From assembly GCF_001431425.1 (NCBI RefSeq), contig NZ_LDJG01000010.1:1-64000 (forward strand): a stretch of DNA of 64,000 nt. Direction: 5' to 3'. This document shows, piece after piece, positions 37,312-45,156 of this stretch. Each line of letters opens with the position of its first letter. The first letter of the stretch is position 1. Source of the stretch: Stenotrophomonas nitritireducens (GTDB taxonomy: Bacteria > Pseudomonadota > Gammaproteobacteria > Xanthomonadales > Xanthomonadaceae). Both the position numbers and the translations under genes were made by a program. Below the pieces are notes generated by a model. It was not told where the DNA came from and made no database searches. It worked only from the letters and a program-made list of their open reading frames with translations.

Positions 37312-37446
37312 GCATGCTCCATCTGTCAGGGCCGGGCGCGGGGCCGCCAGCCGTCTCAATCGGGTTTCGATTCTACAAGATGGGGCAGACCTGACGTTTC
37401 GCAACCGCTATCTTGGTTATTCCCCCGTTCCGCTGCAGGCCGCGCC

Positions 37447-38442
37447 ATGTCCGCCCACGCTCCGTTCACCGCCTTCCGCATCCACAACGACGACGCCGGC
37501 TACCGCGGCGGGCTGGAGCAGATCGCGCTGGACCAGCTGAGCCCCGGCGAGGTGGTGGTGCGCGCCCGCTGGTCCTCGGTCAACTACAAGGACGCCCTGG
37601 CCGGCACCGGCCAGGGCAAGATCCTGCGCCGCTTCCCGCTGGTGGGCGGCATCGACGTGGCCGGCGAGGTGGTCGCCTCCACGGATCCTGCGTTCCGCGA
37701 GGGCGATGCGGTGCTGGCCACCGGCTGCGGCCTGAGCGAGACCCGCGACGGCGGCTACGGCCAGTACGTGCGGCTGGAATCGAAGTGGGCGATCCCGCTG
37801 CCGGCGGGGCTGTCGCTGCGCGAGGCCATGGTGCTGGGCACGGCCGGCTTCACCGCCGCGCTGGCCCTGCTGCGCATGAAGGACAACCGGCAGACGCCGG
37901 AACACGGCCCGCTGGCGGTGACCGGCGCCACCGGCGGGGTCGGCTCGCTGGCGGTGGACATCTTCAGCCGCGCCGGCTTCGAGGTGCACGCCATCAGCGG
38001 CAAGGCCGAGGCGAAGGACTACCTGACCAGGCTCGGCGCCAGCGAAGTGCTGGGCCGCGACGCGCTGGCCACCACCCGGCCGATGGAATCGGCGCGCTTC
38101 GGTGGCGGCCTGGACAATGTCGGCGGCGCCATGCTCACCAGCCTGCTGGCGCAGACCGCGCCCTACGGCAACGTCGCCTCGGCCGGCCTGGCCGCCAGCG
38201 CGCAGCTGGACATGACGGTGATGCCCTTCATCATCCGCGGCGTGTCGCTGCTGGGCGTGGCCTCGGCCGGCACCGCGCGCGACATCCGCGAACAGGTCTG
38301 GCAGCACCTGGGCGAGGACTGGAAGCCGCGCCACCTGGACACCATCTGCACGCGCGAAGTGGGCCTGGACGGCCTGCCCGAGGTCTTCGCCACCATGCTG
38401 GCCGGCGGTTCGTTCGGGCGCACGGTCGTAAGAATCGACTGA
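37447..38442 (+). CDS. AcuI/YhdH-type zinc-free MDR quinone oxidoreductase / acryloyl-CoA reductase
   Basis: The 331-residue medium-chain dehydrogenase/reductase is of the YhdH/AcuI branch: SSVNYKDALAGTGQGKILR...PLVGGIDVAGEV, the NADPH-binding ATGGVGSLAVDIF, and ISGKAEAKDYLTRLGASEVL. No structural zinc cysteines are seen, as expected. AcuI reduces acryloyl-CoA with NADPH in 3-hydroxypropionate/DMSP metabolism; the in vivo role in xanthomonads is unproven. The ATG at 37447 fits the family N-terminus. Divergent from hflKC. Confidence 0.9.
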   Translation: MSAHAPFTAFRIHNDDAGYRGGLEQIALDQLSPGEVVVRARWSSVNYKDALAGTGQGKILRRFPLVGGIDVAGEVVASTDPAFREGDAVLATGCGLSETRDGGYGQYVRLESKWAIPLPAGLSLREAMVLGTAGFTAALALLRMKDNRQTPEHGPLAVTGATGGVGSLAVDIFSRAGFEVHAISGKAEAKDYLTRLGASEVLGRDALATTRPMESARFGGGLDNVGGAMLTSLLAQTAPYGNVASAGLAASAQLDMTVMPFIIRGVSLLGVASAGTARDIREQVWQHLGEDWKPRHLDTICTREVGLDGLPEVFATMLAGGSFGRTVVRID

Positions 38443-38528
38443 ATGCGGCCGCGCGGCGCGCGCATACAGGTTGCTTCGCGCCGCGGGCGGGCCGACACTA
38501 TGCCGGCGACATCATCTTGGGGAAGAAC

Positions 38529-38915
38529 GTGGCGCGCATCCTGATCGTGGACGATTCGCCGTCGCAGCTGCTCGGCATCCAGCGCATCGTCGAAAAACTG
38601 GGGCATGAAACCTTCACCGCCACCGACGGCGCCGCCGGCGTGGAGGCCGCCAAGTCGGTCCTGCCCGACCTGGTGCTGATGGACGTGGTGATGCCCAATC
38701 TCAACGGCTTCCAGGCCACGCGCACGCTCAAGCGCGAGGCCAGCACCGCGCACATCCCGGTGGTGCTGGTGACCACCAAGGACCAGGACACCGACCGCCT
38801 GTGGGGCATGCGCCAGGGCGCCAAGGCCTACATCACCAAGCCGTTCTCCGAGGACGAGCTGTCCGAGGTGATCGCGCGGGTGTTCGAAGGCAGTGGCGAC
38901 GCTCCCCAGGCTTGA
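38529..38915 (+). CDS. Single-domain PilH/PilG-like response regulator
   Basis: The 128-residue CheY-like receiver starts at GTG (VARILIVDDSPSQLLGIQRI). It has the acidic pocket D8-D9, phospho-acceptor D52 (LVLMDVVMPNLNGF), T83-T84 and K104 (YITKPFSEDEL). The N-terminal wording and the RxWGMRQGAKAYITKPF segment match PilH-like regulators of the type IV pilus Chp system of xanthomonads. The rest of a pil-chp operon is absent, so it is a solitary paralogue or a detached pilH. No output domain; acts by protein contact. Confidence 0.88.
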   Translation: MARILIVDDSPSQLLGIQRIVEKLGHETFTATDGAAGVEAAKSVLPDLVLMDVVMPNLNGFQATRTLKREASTAHIPVVLVTTKDQDTDRLWGMRQGAKAYITKPFSEDELSEVIARVFEGSGDAPQA

Positions 38916-38917
38916 TC

Positions 38918-39430
38918 TCACGAAACGGGCATCGCCCGCTGGAGCTTTCCCGGCAAGGCCCCGCCGGGCGCTGCCCGGCGCTACAGAACCGCTGCGATCC
39001 AGCTCTTTGTAGAGCGGGGCAACGCCCCGCTGAAGCTTTCCCGGCAAGGCCCCGCCGGGCGCTGCCCGGCGCTACAGAACCGCTGCGATCCAGCCGTTTG
39101 TAGAGCGGGGCAACGCCCCGCTGGAGCTTTCCCGGCAAGGCCCCGCCGGGCGCTGCCCGGCGCTACAGAACCGCGGCGATCCAGCCCTTTGTAGAGCGGG
39201 GCAACGCCCCGCTGGGGCTTTCGCGACAAGGCCCCGCCGGGCGCTGCCCGGCGCTACAGAACCGCTGCGATCCAGCCGTTTGTAGAGCGGGGCAACGCCC
39301 CGCTGAAGCTTTCCCGGCAAGGCCCCGCCGGGCGCTGCCCGGCGCTACAGAACCGCGGCGATCCAGCCCGTTGTAGAGCGGGGCAACGCCCCGCTGGGGC
39401 TTCGCCGGCAAAGGCCCACCGCGATCACCC
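38918..39430. repeat. Tandem 91-bp palindrome array (about 5.6 units)
   Basis: Units start at about 38918 (degenerate), 39009, 39100, 39191, 39282 and 39373 (partial), with an exact 91-bp period. Each has GTAGAGCGGGGCAACGCCCCGCT, TTTCCCGGCAAGG, CCGCCGGGCGCTGCCCGGCGCTAC and a shared spacer AGAACCGC(T/G)GCGATCCAGC. Because the spacer is repeated too, this is a tandem duplication and not a CRISPR. It fills the gap between the PilH-like gene and cbpA, which are convergent. Confidence 0.93.
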
Positions 39431-39438
39431 CTGCGGCT

Positions 39439-40338
39439 TTACACCTTCTCGCCGAACGCCTTGGCCAGCGCGCGGTAGGCCTTCTGCTGGGCCTCGTTGG
39501 TCGCCACCGGGGCGATCACTTCCAGTTCGACGATCTGGTCGCCGTCCGGCTTGCCCGGCAGGCCGCGGCCGCGCAGGCGCAGTTTGCGGCCACTGTCAGA
39601 ATCGGCCGGCACCTTCAGTTCCACCGCGCCGCCCAGGGTCGGCACGCTGATGCTGGTGCCCAGCGCCGCCTGCCAGGGCGTGACCTGCAGGGTGTAGAGG
39701 ATGTTGCGGCCGTCCACCTCGAACTGCGGGTGCGCGGCGTATTCCACTTCCAGCATCAGGTTGCCGCCGCCGCTGCCCTGTCCGGCCAGACGGATCACCT
39801 GCCCCGGGCGGATGCCCTTGGGCACGCGCACGTCAAGCTGGCGGCCATCGACGTTGATGCGCAGCGTATCGCCGCCGTAGGCCGCTTCCAGCGGCACCGA
39901 CAGCTTGGCGCGGGTATCGCGCATCGGCTGCGGGCCGGCGCTGCCGCCGAAGCCCTCGAAACCGCCATGCGCGCGGCCGCCGCCCCGCTGGCGCGCGAAC
40001 AGGCTCTCGAAGAAATCGCTGAAGCCGCCGCCGGCGCCACCGCCACCAAACACTTCCTCGAAGTCGAAGCCCTGGCCGCCGCCAAAATCCGGCGGCGCCT
40101 GGAACTCCTCGCCGGGCCGGTAGCCGCGCGCGCGCAGCTGGTCGTAGGCCTGGCGCTTGGCCGGATCGCGCAGCGCCTCGTAGGCCTCGTTGACGGCCTT
40201 GAACTTCTCCTCGGCGCCGGCTTCCTTGCTCACGTCCGGGTGGTACTTGCGCGCCAGCCGCCGGTAGGCGGTCTTGATCTCGGCATCGCCGGCCGTGGGC
40301 TCCACGCCCAATGTCGCGTAGTAATCCTTGAATTCCAT
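39439..40338 (-). CDS. cbpA: Curved-DNA-binding DnaJ-family co-chaperone CbpA
   Basis: The 299-residue DnaJ-class protein has a J-domain (residues 1-70) with HPD at 33-35 that stimulates DnaK ATPase. A Gly/Phe-rich linker (about 75-135) and two beta-barrel client-binding domains ([42 protein letters not shown]) follow. It has no zinc-finger cysteines, which distinguishes CbpA from DnaJ. Length is normal. The companion modulator cbpM is not adjacent. The ATG start [12 protein letters not shown] is typical. Confidence 0.94.
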   Translation of the reverse strand: MEFKDYYATLGVEPTAGDAEIKTAYRRLARKYHPDVSKEAGAEEKFKAVNEAYEALRDPAKRQAYDQLRARGYRPGEEFQAPPDFGGGQGFDFEEVFGGGGAGGGFSDFFESLFARQRGGGRAHGGFEGFGGSAGPQPMRDTRAKLSVPLEAAYGGDTLRINVDGRQLDVRVPKGIRPGQVIRLAGQGSGGGNLMLEVEYAAHPQFEVDGRNILYTLQVTPWQAALGTSISVPTLGGAVELKVPADSDSGRKLRLRGRGLPGKPDGDQIVELEVIAPVATNEAQQKAYRALAKAFGEKV

Positions 40339-40395
40339 CCAGACACCTTTACAGAAAGTCGGTCCGCCGCCGCGTGGCGACGGCCATTGCCAGAA

Positions 40396-41292
40396 TCAGG
40401 CCCCGCCGCGAAGCGGCGTCGGCCCGTCGAACGAATTGTAAGCCTGTGCCTGCGCCTGCCCGGCCATCACGCTCTCGATCCACTCCCGGTAATGGCCCAG
40501 GCGGACATTGCAGACGGTCTGACCGTAGCGCCCGGGACGGGCAGTCAGCACATTGCCCTGGACCACCTTCCACGAGGCCAGCCCGGCCAGGCGCCACTGC
40601 CCATCGGCCTGGATGAGCGCCGGACCGCCGCTGTCGCCGTTGCCGATGACGCCCTCCAGCGGCAGCGCTGCGGGCGGTTCGTCGAACACGTAGCAGAACC
40701 AGCGGTCGTAAGCGCTGGTGACCCTGTTGAACGCGCGGCGCAACTCCGTCCGGTTCGGGCCGGCGGGATTGTGCCCGGTGGCGCCCGTGCCGGTGGCGCC
40801 CTTCCCCACGATCTGGACGACCTGGCCCGCCTCGTCGCTGTCGCGGTAGAGGGCGACGGGAGCCACATCCGTCACCGGCCGGGCCAGTCTGACCAGCGCG
40901 ATGTCGTCGGACCCGGCAAGGAACACCACGATCAACATGGCCTCGCCGCTGGCCATGGCCTGGTCGATCAGCGCCTGCGGCAGCGTCCTGTAGCCCGCAT
41001 GCGTGACCACGCGTTCCACCTCGCGGGCGATGCCGCCGATGCTCACCTGATCGAGCGGCGCGTGCGCCGGGATCGCATGGGCCGCAGTGACGACCCACTG
41101 CGGTGCGATCAGGACGCCGTGCCCCTCGCCGGGCATGTCGACCAGGGCGGGAAAATCGGAAGCCGGGATCCGGTACTCCGCGTCATCGACATCGTGCCGG
41201 ATCACGACGGCGCCGGCGGCCGATGACACCGCGGCAAGCAACAGGAGCAACAGGAGTCGGGTCACGTGCGATGCCTTGGTGTGGGCGGACAT
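40396..41292 (-). CDS. Secreted trypsin-like serine protease
   Basis: The 298-residue chymotrypsin-fold (S1) protease has a signal peptide (RLLLLLLLAAVSSAAGA). The catalytic triad is visible: His72 in VVTAAHAI, Asp130 in DDIALVRLA, Ser221 in GNGDSGGPALI. Cysteines are few (C200 and one near residue 259), so at most one disulfide. It ends with an Ala/Gln-rich tail and PTPLRGGA, with no transmembrane anchor. Probably periplasmic or secreted. Stand-alone gene divergent from the peroxiredoxin gene. Confidence 0.9.
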   Translation of the reverse strand: MSAHTKASHVTRLLLLLLLAAVSSAAGAVVIRHDVDDAEYRIPASDFPALVDMPGEGHGVLIAPQWVVTAAHAIPAHAPLDQVSIGGIAREVERVVTHAGYRTLPQALIDQAMASGEAMLIVVFLAGSDDIALVRLARPVTDVAPVALYRDSDEAGQVVQIVGKGATGTGATGHNPAGPNRTELRRAFNRVTSAYDRWFCYVFDEPPAALPLEGVIGNGDSGGPALIQADGQWRLAGLASWKVVQGNVLTARPGRYGQTVCNVRLGHYREWIESVMAGQAQAQAYNSFDGPTPLRGGA

Positions 41293-41444
41293 GGCGCCGG
41301 GAAGCGTCGGAGCGCCATTTTAGCGGCGACAATGCCGGTATCGTTCCCATGTGGGGAAATGCGGCGTGAAGACTTTCTTTTCAAGCCGTTGACGCAACCC
41401 TCAACCCCCGGTCCATAGACTTCAATCCATAGCAGGAGAACCCC

Positions 41445-41927
41445 ATGACCATCCACGTCGGCGACCGCATCCCGGAAGTGACCCTCAAGCGCATCCGCGA
41501 AGGCCTGGAAACCATCGACACGCAGGCGCTGTTCGATGGCCGCAAGGTGGTGCTGTTCGCGGTGCCGGGCGCGTTCACCCCGACCTGTTCGGCGCGCCAC
41601 CTGCCCGGCTATGTCGAGCATTTCGAGCAGTTCCGCAGCCGCGGCATCGAGGTGTTCTGCATGGCGGTGAACGACCCGTTCGTGATGCAGGCCTGGGCCA
41701 AGTCGCAGTCGGTGCCGGACGGGCTGATGATGCTGTCCGACGGCAACGGCGACTTCACCCGCGCGCTGGGGCTGGAGATGGACGCCAGCGGGTCGGGCAT
41801 GGGCATGCGTTCGCGCCGGTTCGCGCTGTACGTGGACAACGGCACCGTCCGCGGCGTGCATGTCGAGGAACCCGGCAGGTTCGAGGTGTCCTCGGCCGAG
41901 TACATGCTCGCCCATCTTCCGGAGTAG
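41445..41927 (+). CDS. Prx5-type peroxiredoxin
   Basis: The 160-residue thiol peroxidase is of the peroxiredoxin-5/AhpE-like group that reduces H2O2 and organic peroxides, usually with glutathione or glutaredoxin. The peroxidatic Cys48 lies in PGAFTPTCSARHLPGYV, and a second cysteine in GIEVFCMAVND may resolve it. AGGAGAA precedes the ATG. A ferritin-like gene follows after 33 bp, suggesting an oxidative-stress/iron pair. A TTGACG (41389-41394) with CATAGA 19 bp on is a possible promoter. Confidence 0.93.
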   Translation: MTIHVGDRIPEVTLKRIREGLETIDTQALFDGRKVVLFAVPGAFTPTCSARHLPGYVEHFEQFRSRGIEVFCMAVNDPFVMQAWAKSQSVPDGLMMLSDGNGDFTRALGLEMDASGSGMGMRSRRFALYVDNGTVRGVHVEEPGRFEVSSAEYMLAHLPE

Positions 41928-41960
41928 CGATCCCCCTTTCCACCACGGAGCACGCCAGCC

Positions 41961-42542
41961 ATGAGCAAGCAGCCCGCCAGCAAGAAGGCCACGACCGTCC
42001 CGGCCACGGCCACTGCCATCACCGACCGCAAGACCCTGCGCGCCAACGCACGCAAGAGCATCGAGGACGGCGCGATCACGCCGACCTACAGCGCCGACCG
42101 CAAGATGGTGATCAAGCTGCTCAACGATGCGCTGGCCACCGAGTGGGTATGCGTGCTGCGCTATTACCGCCACTACTACATGGCCAAGGGCATGCTCGCC
42201 GACGCGGTGAAGGCCGAGTTCCTGGAGCATGCGCAGCAGGAGCAGGCGCACGCCGGCATGCTGGCCGAGCGCATCGTGCAGCTGGGCGGCGAGCCGGACT
42301 TCAACCCGGATACGCTCACCGCGCGCTCGCATGCCGAGTACAAGGAAGGCGGCAACCTGCGCGACATGGTGCGCGAGAACCTCATCGCCGAGCGCATCGC
42401 CATCGACAGCTACCGCGAGATGATCAACTTCGTCGGCGACAAGGACACCACCACCAAGCGCATCCTGGAGCACATCCTGGCGCAGGAAGAAGACCACGCC
42501 GACGACTTCGCCGACATGCTCGACGGGTGGATCGGCGAGTAA
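41961..42542 (+). CDS. Ferritin-like (bacterioferritin-type) protein
   Basis: The 193-residue four-helix ferritin-like protein has an N-terminal Lys/Ala/Thr-rich extension (about 25 residues). Diiron-type ligands are seen in LLNDALATEWVCVLRYYRH, EFLEHAQQEQAHAGMLAERI, RENLIAERIAIDSYREMI and ILEHILAQEEDHADDFADML. The repeated E...EXXH pattern is that of bacterioferritin relatives, which store iron or detoxify peroxide. It follows the peroxiredoxin gene by 33 bp and is probably co-transcribed, which supports a stress role. I cannot tell ferritin, bacterioferritin or DPS-like function apart. Confidence 0.9.
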   Translation: MSKQPASKKATTVPATATAITDRKTLRANARKSIEDGAITPTYSADRKMVIKLLNDALATEWVCVLRYYRHYYMAKGMLADAVKAEFLEHAQQEQAHAGMLAERIVQLGGEPDFNPDTLTARSHAEYKEGGNLRDMVRENLIAERIAIDSYREMINFVGDKDTTTKRILEHILAQEEDHADDFADMLDGWIGE

Positions 42543-42639
42543 AACGCGGTAGATGGCGGGCTCGCCCGGCACCTGGCTTTCCCGACATCGGCCACGAAAG
42601 GCGTGCGAGACGAACCTCGCACCTGCAGAGATATGCCGC

Positions 42640-45114
42640 TCACTGCGCCACGCGGAAGCGGATGCGCGTCCAGGCGCCGTCCGCGGCCAGCGCTGTGAGG
42701 CTGTGCTCGCCGGGTTCGTCGAAATCGCGCACGAACGTACGCGCGCCTTCGGTCTGCGCGATCCAGCGCCCATCCAGCAGCCACTGCACCGTCGCCTCGC
42801 TGCCGATCGCCCGCAGTTGCAGGCGCGGCCCGTGCGTGGCGCCGGGCGCGCGCGCCAGCGTGGCGCGGTCGGTGAGTCCGTCGATGTGCAGCATGCCGTC
42901 GTTGCCTCGGCCATCGTCGGGGCAATCGGGCGCCAGCGGAGGCAGGCGCTGCGCCTGCCGCTGCACCTGCGACAGCCACGGCGAGGCCAGCGCCGGCCAG
43001 CGCGCCACCTCGCGCGCCTGCCGCTGCGGGTGGCCCTCGCAGCCGGCCGACAGCCGCTGGCCGCTGCGCGCATCGACCTCGAAGCGCACCTGGCCCGACT
43101 GCCACAGCCGCGCATCGCGTTCGGCGAAGGTCGGCGGCACGGTGCCATCCAGCACCAGCGCCTCGAGCCGCCGCTGGCACATCGCCGGCGGCGTATCGGC
43201 CGCGGCGATGCCCAGCGGCCAGCACACATCCACCTCATCGACGCTGGCCGGCACCGCCGGCGCGGCGCTGTCGCCGGGCTGGCGCGGCAGGCTGTCGATC
43301 ACCTCGAACATCAGCGGCAGCGCGGTGACCGCGCCGTATTGACCGGGCAGCGGCGTGCCGTCCGGGCGCCCCACCCACACGCCGACGGTGTAGCGGCGCG
43401 TGCTGCCGATCGCCCAGGCGTCGCGGTAGCCGTAGCTGGTGCCGGTCTTCCATGCCACGGGCGGCCGGCTGCCGGTGTCGAACGTACCCACACCGTAGCC
43501 GGGGCGCGGATTGGACTGCAGGATGTCGCGCACGATCCACGCCGCGCCCGGCGACACCAGCCGGCGCTCGATCCGCGGATCGTCCGGGGTGTAGCGCACG
43601 CGCCCGGCGATGCCCTCGCGGTTGAGCGCGGCGAAGGCGCCGACCAGGTCCTCCAGGCGCGCGCCGGTGCCGCCGAGGATCAGCGCCAGGTTGGGCTGCA
43701 CCCCATGCGGGAAGCGCAGCTTGATGCCGGCGTTGCCCAGCCGCGCGGCGAAGCGCGACGGGCCGACGCGGTCGAGCAGGTCCACCGCCGGCACGTTGAG
43801 CGAGAGCCGCAGCGCGGTGGCCGCGCCCACCGGGCCGTTGAAGGCGGCATCGAAGTTGCCGGGGCGATAGCCGCCGAAGCTCTGCGGCGCATCGACCAGC
43901 AGGCTTTCGGAATGGATCAACCCGTCGTCCAGCGCCATGCCGTACAGGAACGGCTTGAGCGTGGAGCCGGGCGAACGCCAGGCCTGCACCATGTCCACGT
44001 GACCCAGCCGCGCCTTGTCGCCGAACGCCACCGAACCGACGTAGGCGCGCGCCTCCAGCGTGGCGTTGTCCATCACCAGCAGCGCGGCGGAGGTGCGCTC
44101 GGGCAGCTGCGAGAAATACGCGGCCACGCGTTCTTCCAGCGTGCGCTGCAGGCCGCTGTCGAGCGTGGTCTGGATGTGCGCCGCGCGCGGCCGGGCGCTG
44201 CGCAGGCGCTGCGCCAGCAAGGCGGCGTGCAGCGGCTGCTGCAGCGAGCGCGCCACCACCGGCTCCACGCGCGCATCGGCCACGTCCTCGGCCGACCATG
44301 CGCCCAGTTCGGCCATGCGCGCCAGCACCTTGTCGCGCGCCTGCCGCGCCGCTTCCGGATGGCGATCCGGCCGCAGCCGGCTCGGCGACTGCGGCAGCAC
44401 CGCCAGCAGCGCGGCTTCGGCATGCGACAGGCGCGCCGCCGGCTTGCCCAGGTAGGCCCAGCTGGCCGCCTCCACGCCTTCGATGGTGCCGCCATAGGGC
44501 GCGCGCTCCAGGTACAGATCAAGGATCTGCGCTTTGTCCAGATGCGCCTCCAGCTGCAGCGCACGCAGCAGCTGCTTGAGCTTGCCCCACGGCGTGCGCG
44601 TGTGCGGGTCGAGGATGCGCGCCACCTGCATGGTCAGGGTGGAACCGCCGGAGACGATGCGGCGCTCGGCCAGCATCTGTCCGCCGGCGCGCAGCAGCGC
44701 CCACGGATTGATGCCCGGGTGACGCCAGAACCAGCGGTCCTCGTAGGTCAGCAATGCCTGCAGGTACAGCGGCGACACGGTCTTCGCGTCGGCCGGATAG
44801 CGCCATACGCCCTCGGCATCGGCAAAGGCGCGCAGCGGCGTACCGTCGCGGGCGACGACCAGGGTGCTGGTATCGCGCGATTTCGGCAGCGGCGGTGGGA
44901 AGGCCAGGTCCAGGACCAGCAGCAGCGACAGCGCCGTCACCGTGCCCCAGCGCAGCCAGGGCAGGAGGCGGCCGAGCAGGCGTAGAACCCTACTGGATTT
45001 CCGCTTCTTCCCGGGGCCGTTACCGCTTCCGGCCCTCACTCCTCTCCCGGCGGGAGAAGGGCTTTGTGTTGCGGGTGCCTGTGATGTACCGCTCGCCATC
45101 CGCCATCCATTCAT
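42640..45114 (-). CDS. pbpC: Penicillin-binding protein 1C
   Basis: The 824-residue bifunctional class A-like PBP has a cytoplasmic basic tail and a membrane anchor (about residues 50-72). The GT51 transglycosylase domain has catalytic Glu125 in LLTYEDRWFWRHPG and SGGSTLTMQVAR. The transpeptidase domain has nucleophile Ser384 in SPGSTLKPF, then SLN and KTGTS. The C-terminal PBP1C domain (about 720-824) follows. It lies 42 bp after the alpha-2-macroglobulin gene on the same strand, the standard yfhM-pbpC pairing in which the macroglobulin traps proteases when the wall is damaged. An alternative start is six codons in. Confidence 0.96.
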   Translation of the reverse strand: MNGWRMASGTSQAPATQSPSPAGRGVRAGSGNGPGKKRKSSRVLRLLGRLLPWLRWGTVTALSLLLVLDLAFPPPLPKSRDTSTLVVARDGTPLRAFADAEGVWRYPADAKTVSPLYLQALLTYEDRWFWRHPGINPWALLRAGGQMLAERRIVSGGSTLTMQVARILDPHTRTPWGKLKQLLRALQLEAHLDKAQILDLYLERAPYGGTIEGVEAASWAYLGKPAARLSHAEAALLAVLPQSPSRLRPDRHPEAARQARDKVLARMAELGAWSAEDVADARVEPVVARSLQQPLHAALLAQRLRSARPRAAHIQTTLDSGLQRTLEERVAAYFSQLPERTSAALLVMDNATLEARAYVGSVAFGDKARLGHVDMVQAWRSPGSTLKPFLYGMALDDGLIHSESLLVDAPQSFGGYRPGNFDAAFNGPVGAATALRLSLNVPAVDLLDRVGPSRFAARLGNAGIKLRFPHGVQPNLALILGGTGARLEDLVGAFAALNREGIAGRVRYTPDDPRIERRLVSPGAAWIVRDILQSNPRPGYGVGTFDTGSRPPVAWKTGTSYGYRDAWAIGSTRRYTVGVWVGRPDGTPLPGQYGAVTALPLMFEVIDSLPRQPGDSAAPAVPASVDEVDVCWPLGIAAADTPPAMCQRRLEALVLDGTVPPTFAERDARLWQSGQVRFEVDARSGQRLSAGCEGHPQRQAREVARWPALASPWLSQVQRQAQRLPPLAPDCPDDGRGNDGMLHIDGLTDRATLARAPGATHGPRLQLRAIGSEATVQWLLDGRWIAQTEGARTFVRDFDEPGEHSLTALAADGAWTRIRFRVAQ

Positions 45115-45156
45115 TGCAGCGCGGGCGCCTGCCTGGGCAGGCGCCCGCTGTCGTCA

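Noticed and set aside
38918..39430. Regular repeats considered as a CRISPR array
   Set aside because: The 'spacers' are repeated too, the unit is one 91-bp block with two hairpins, and no cas genes are present.
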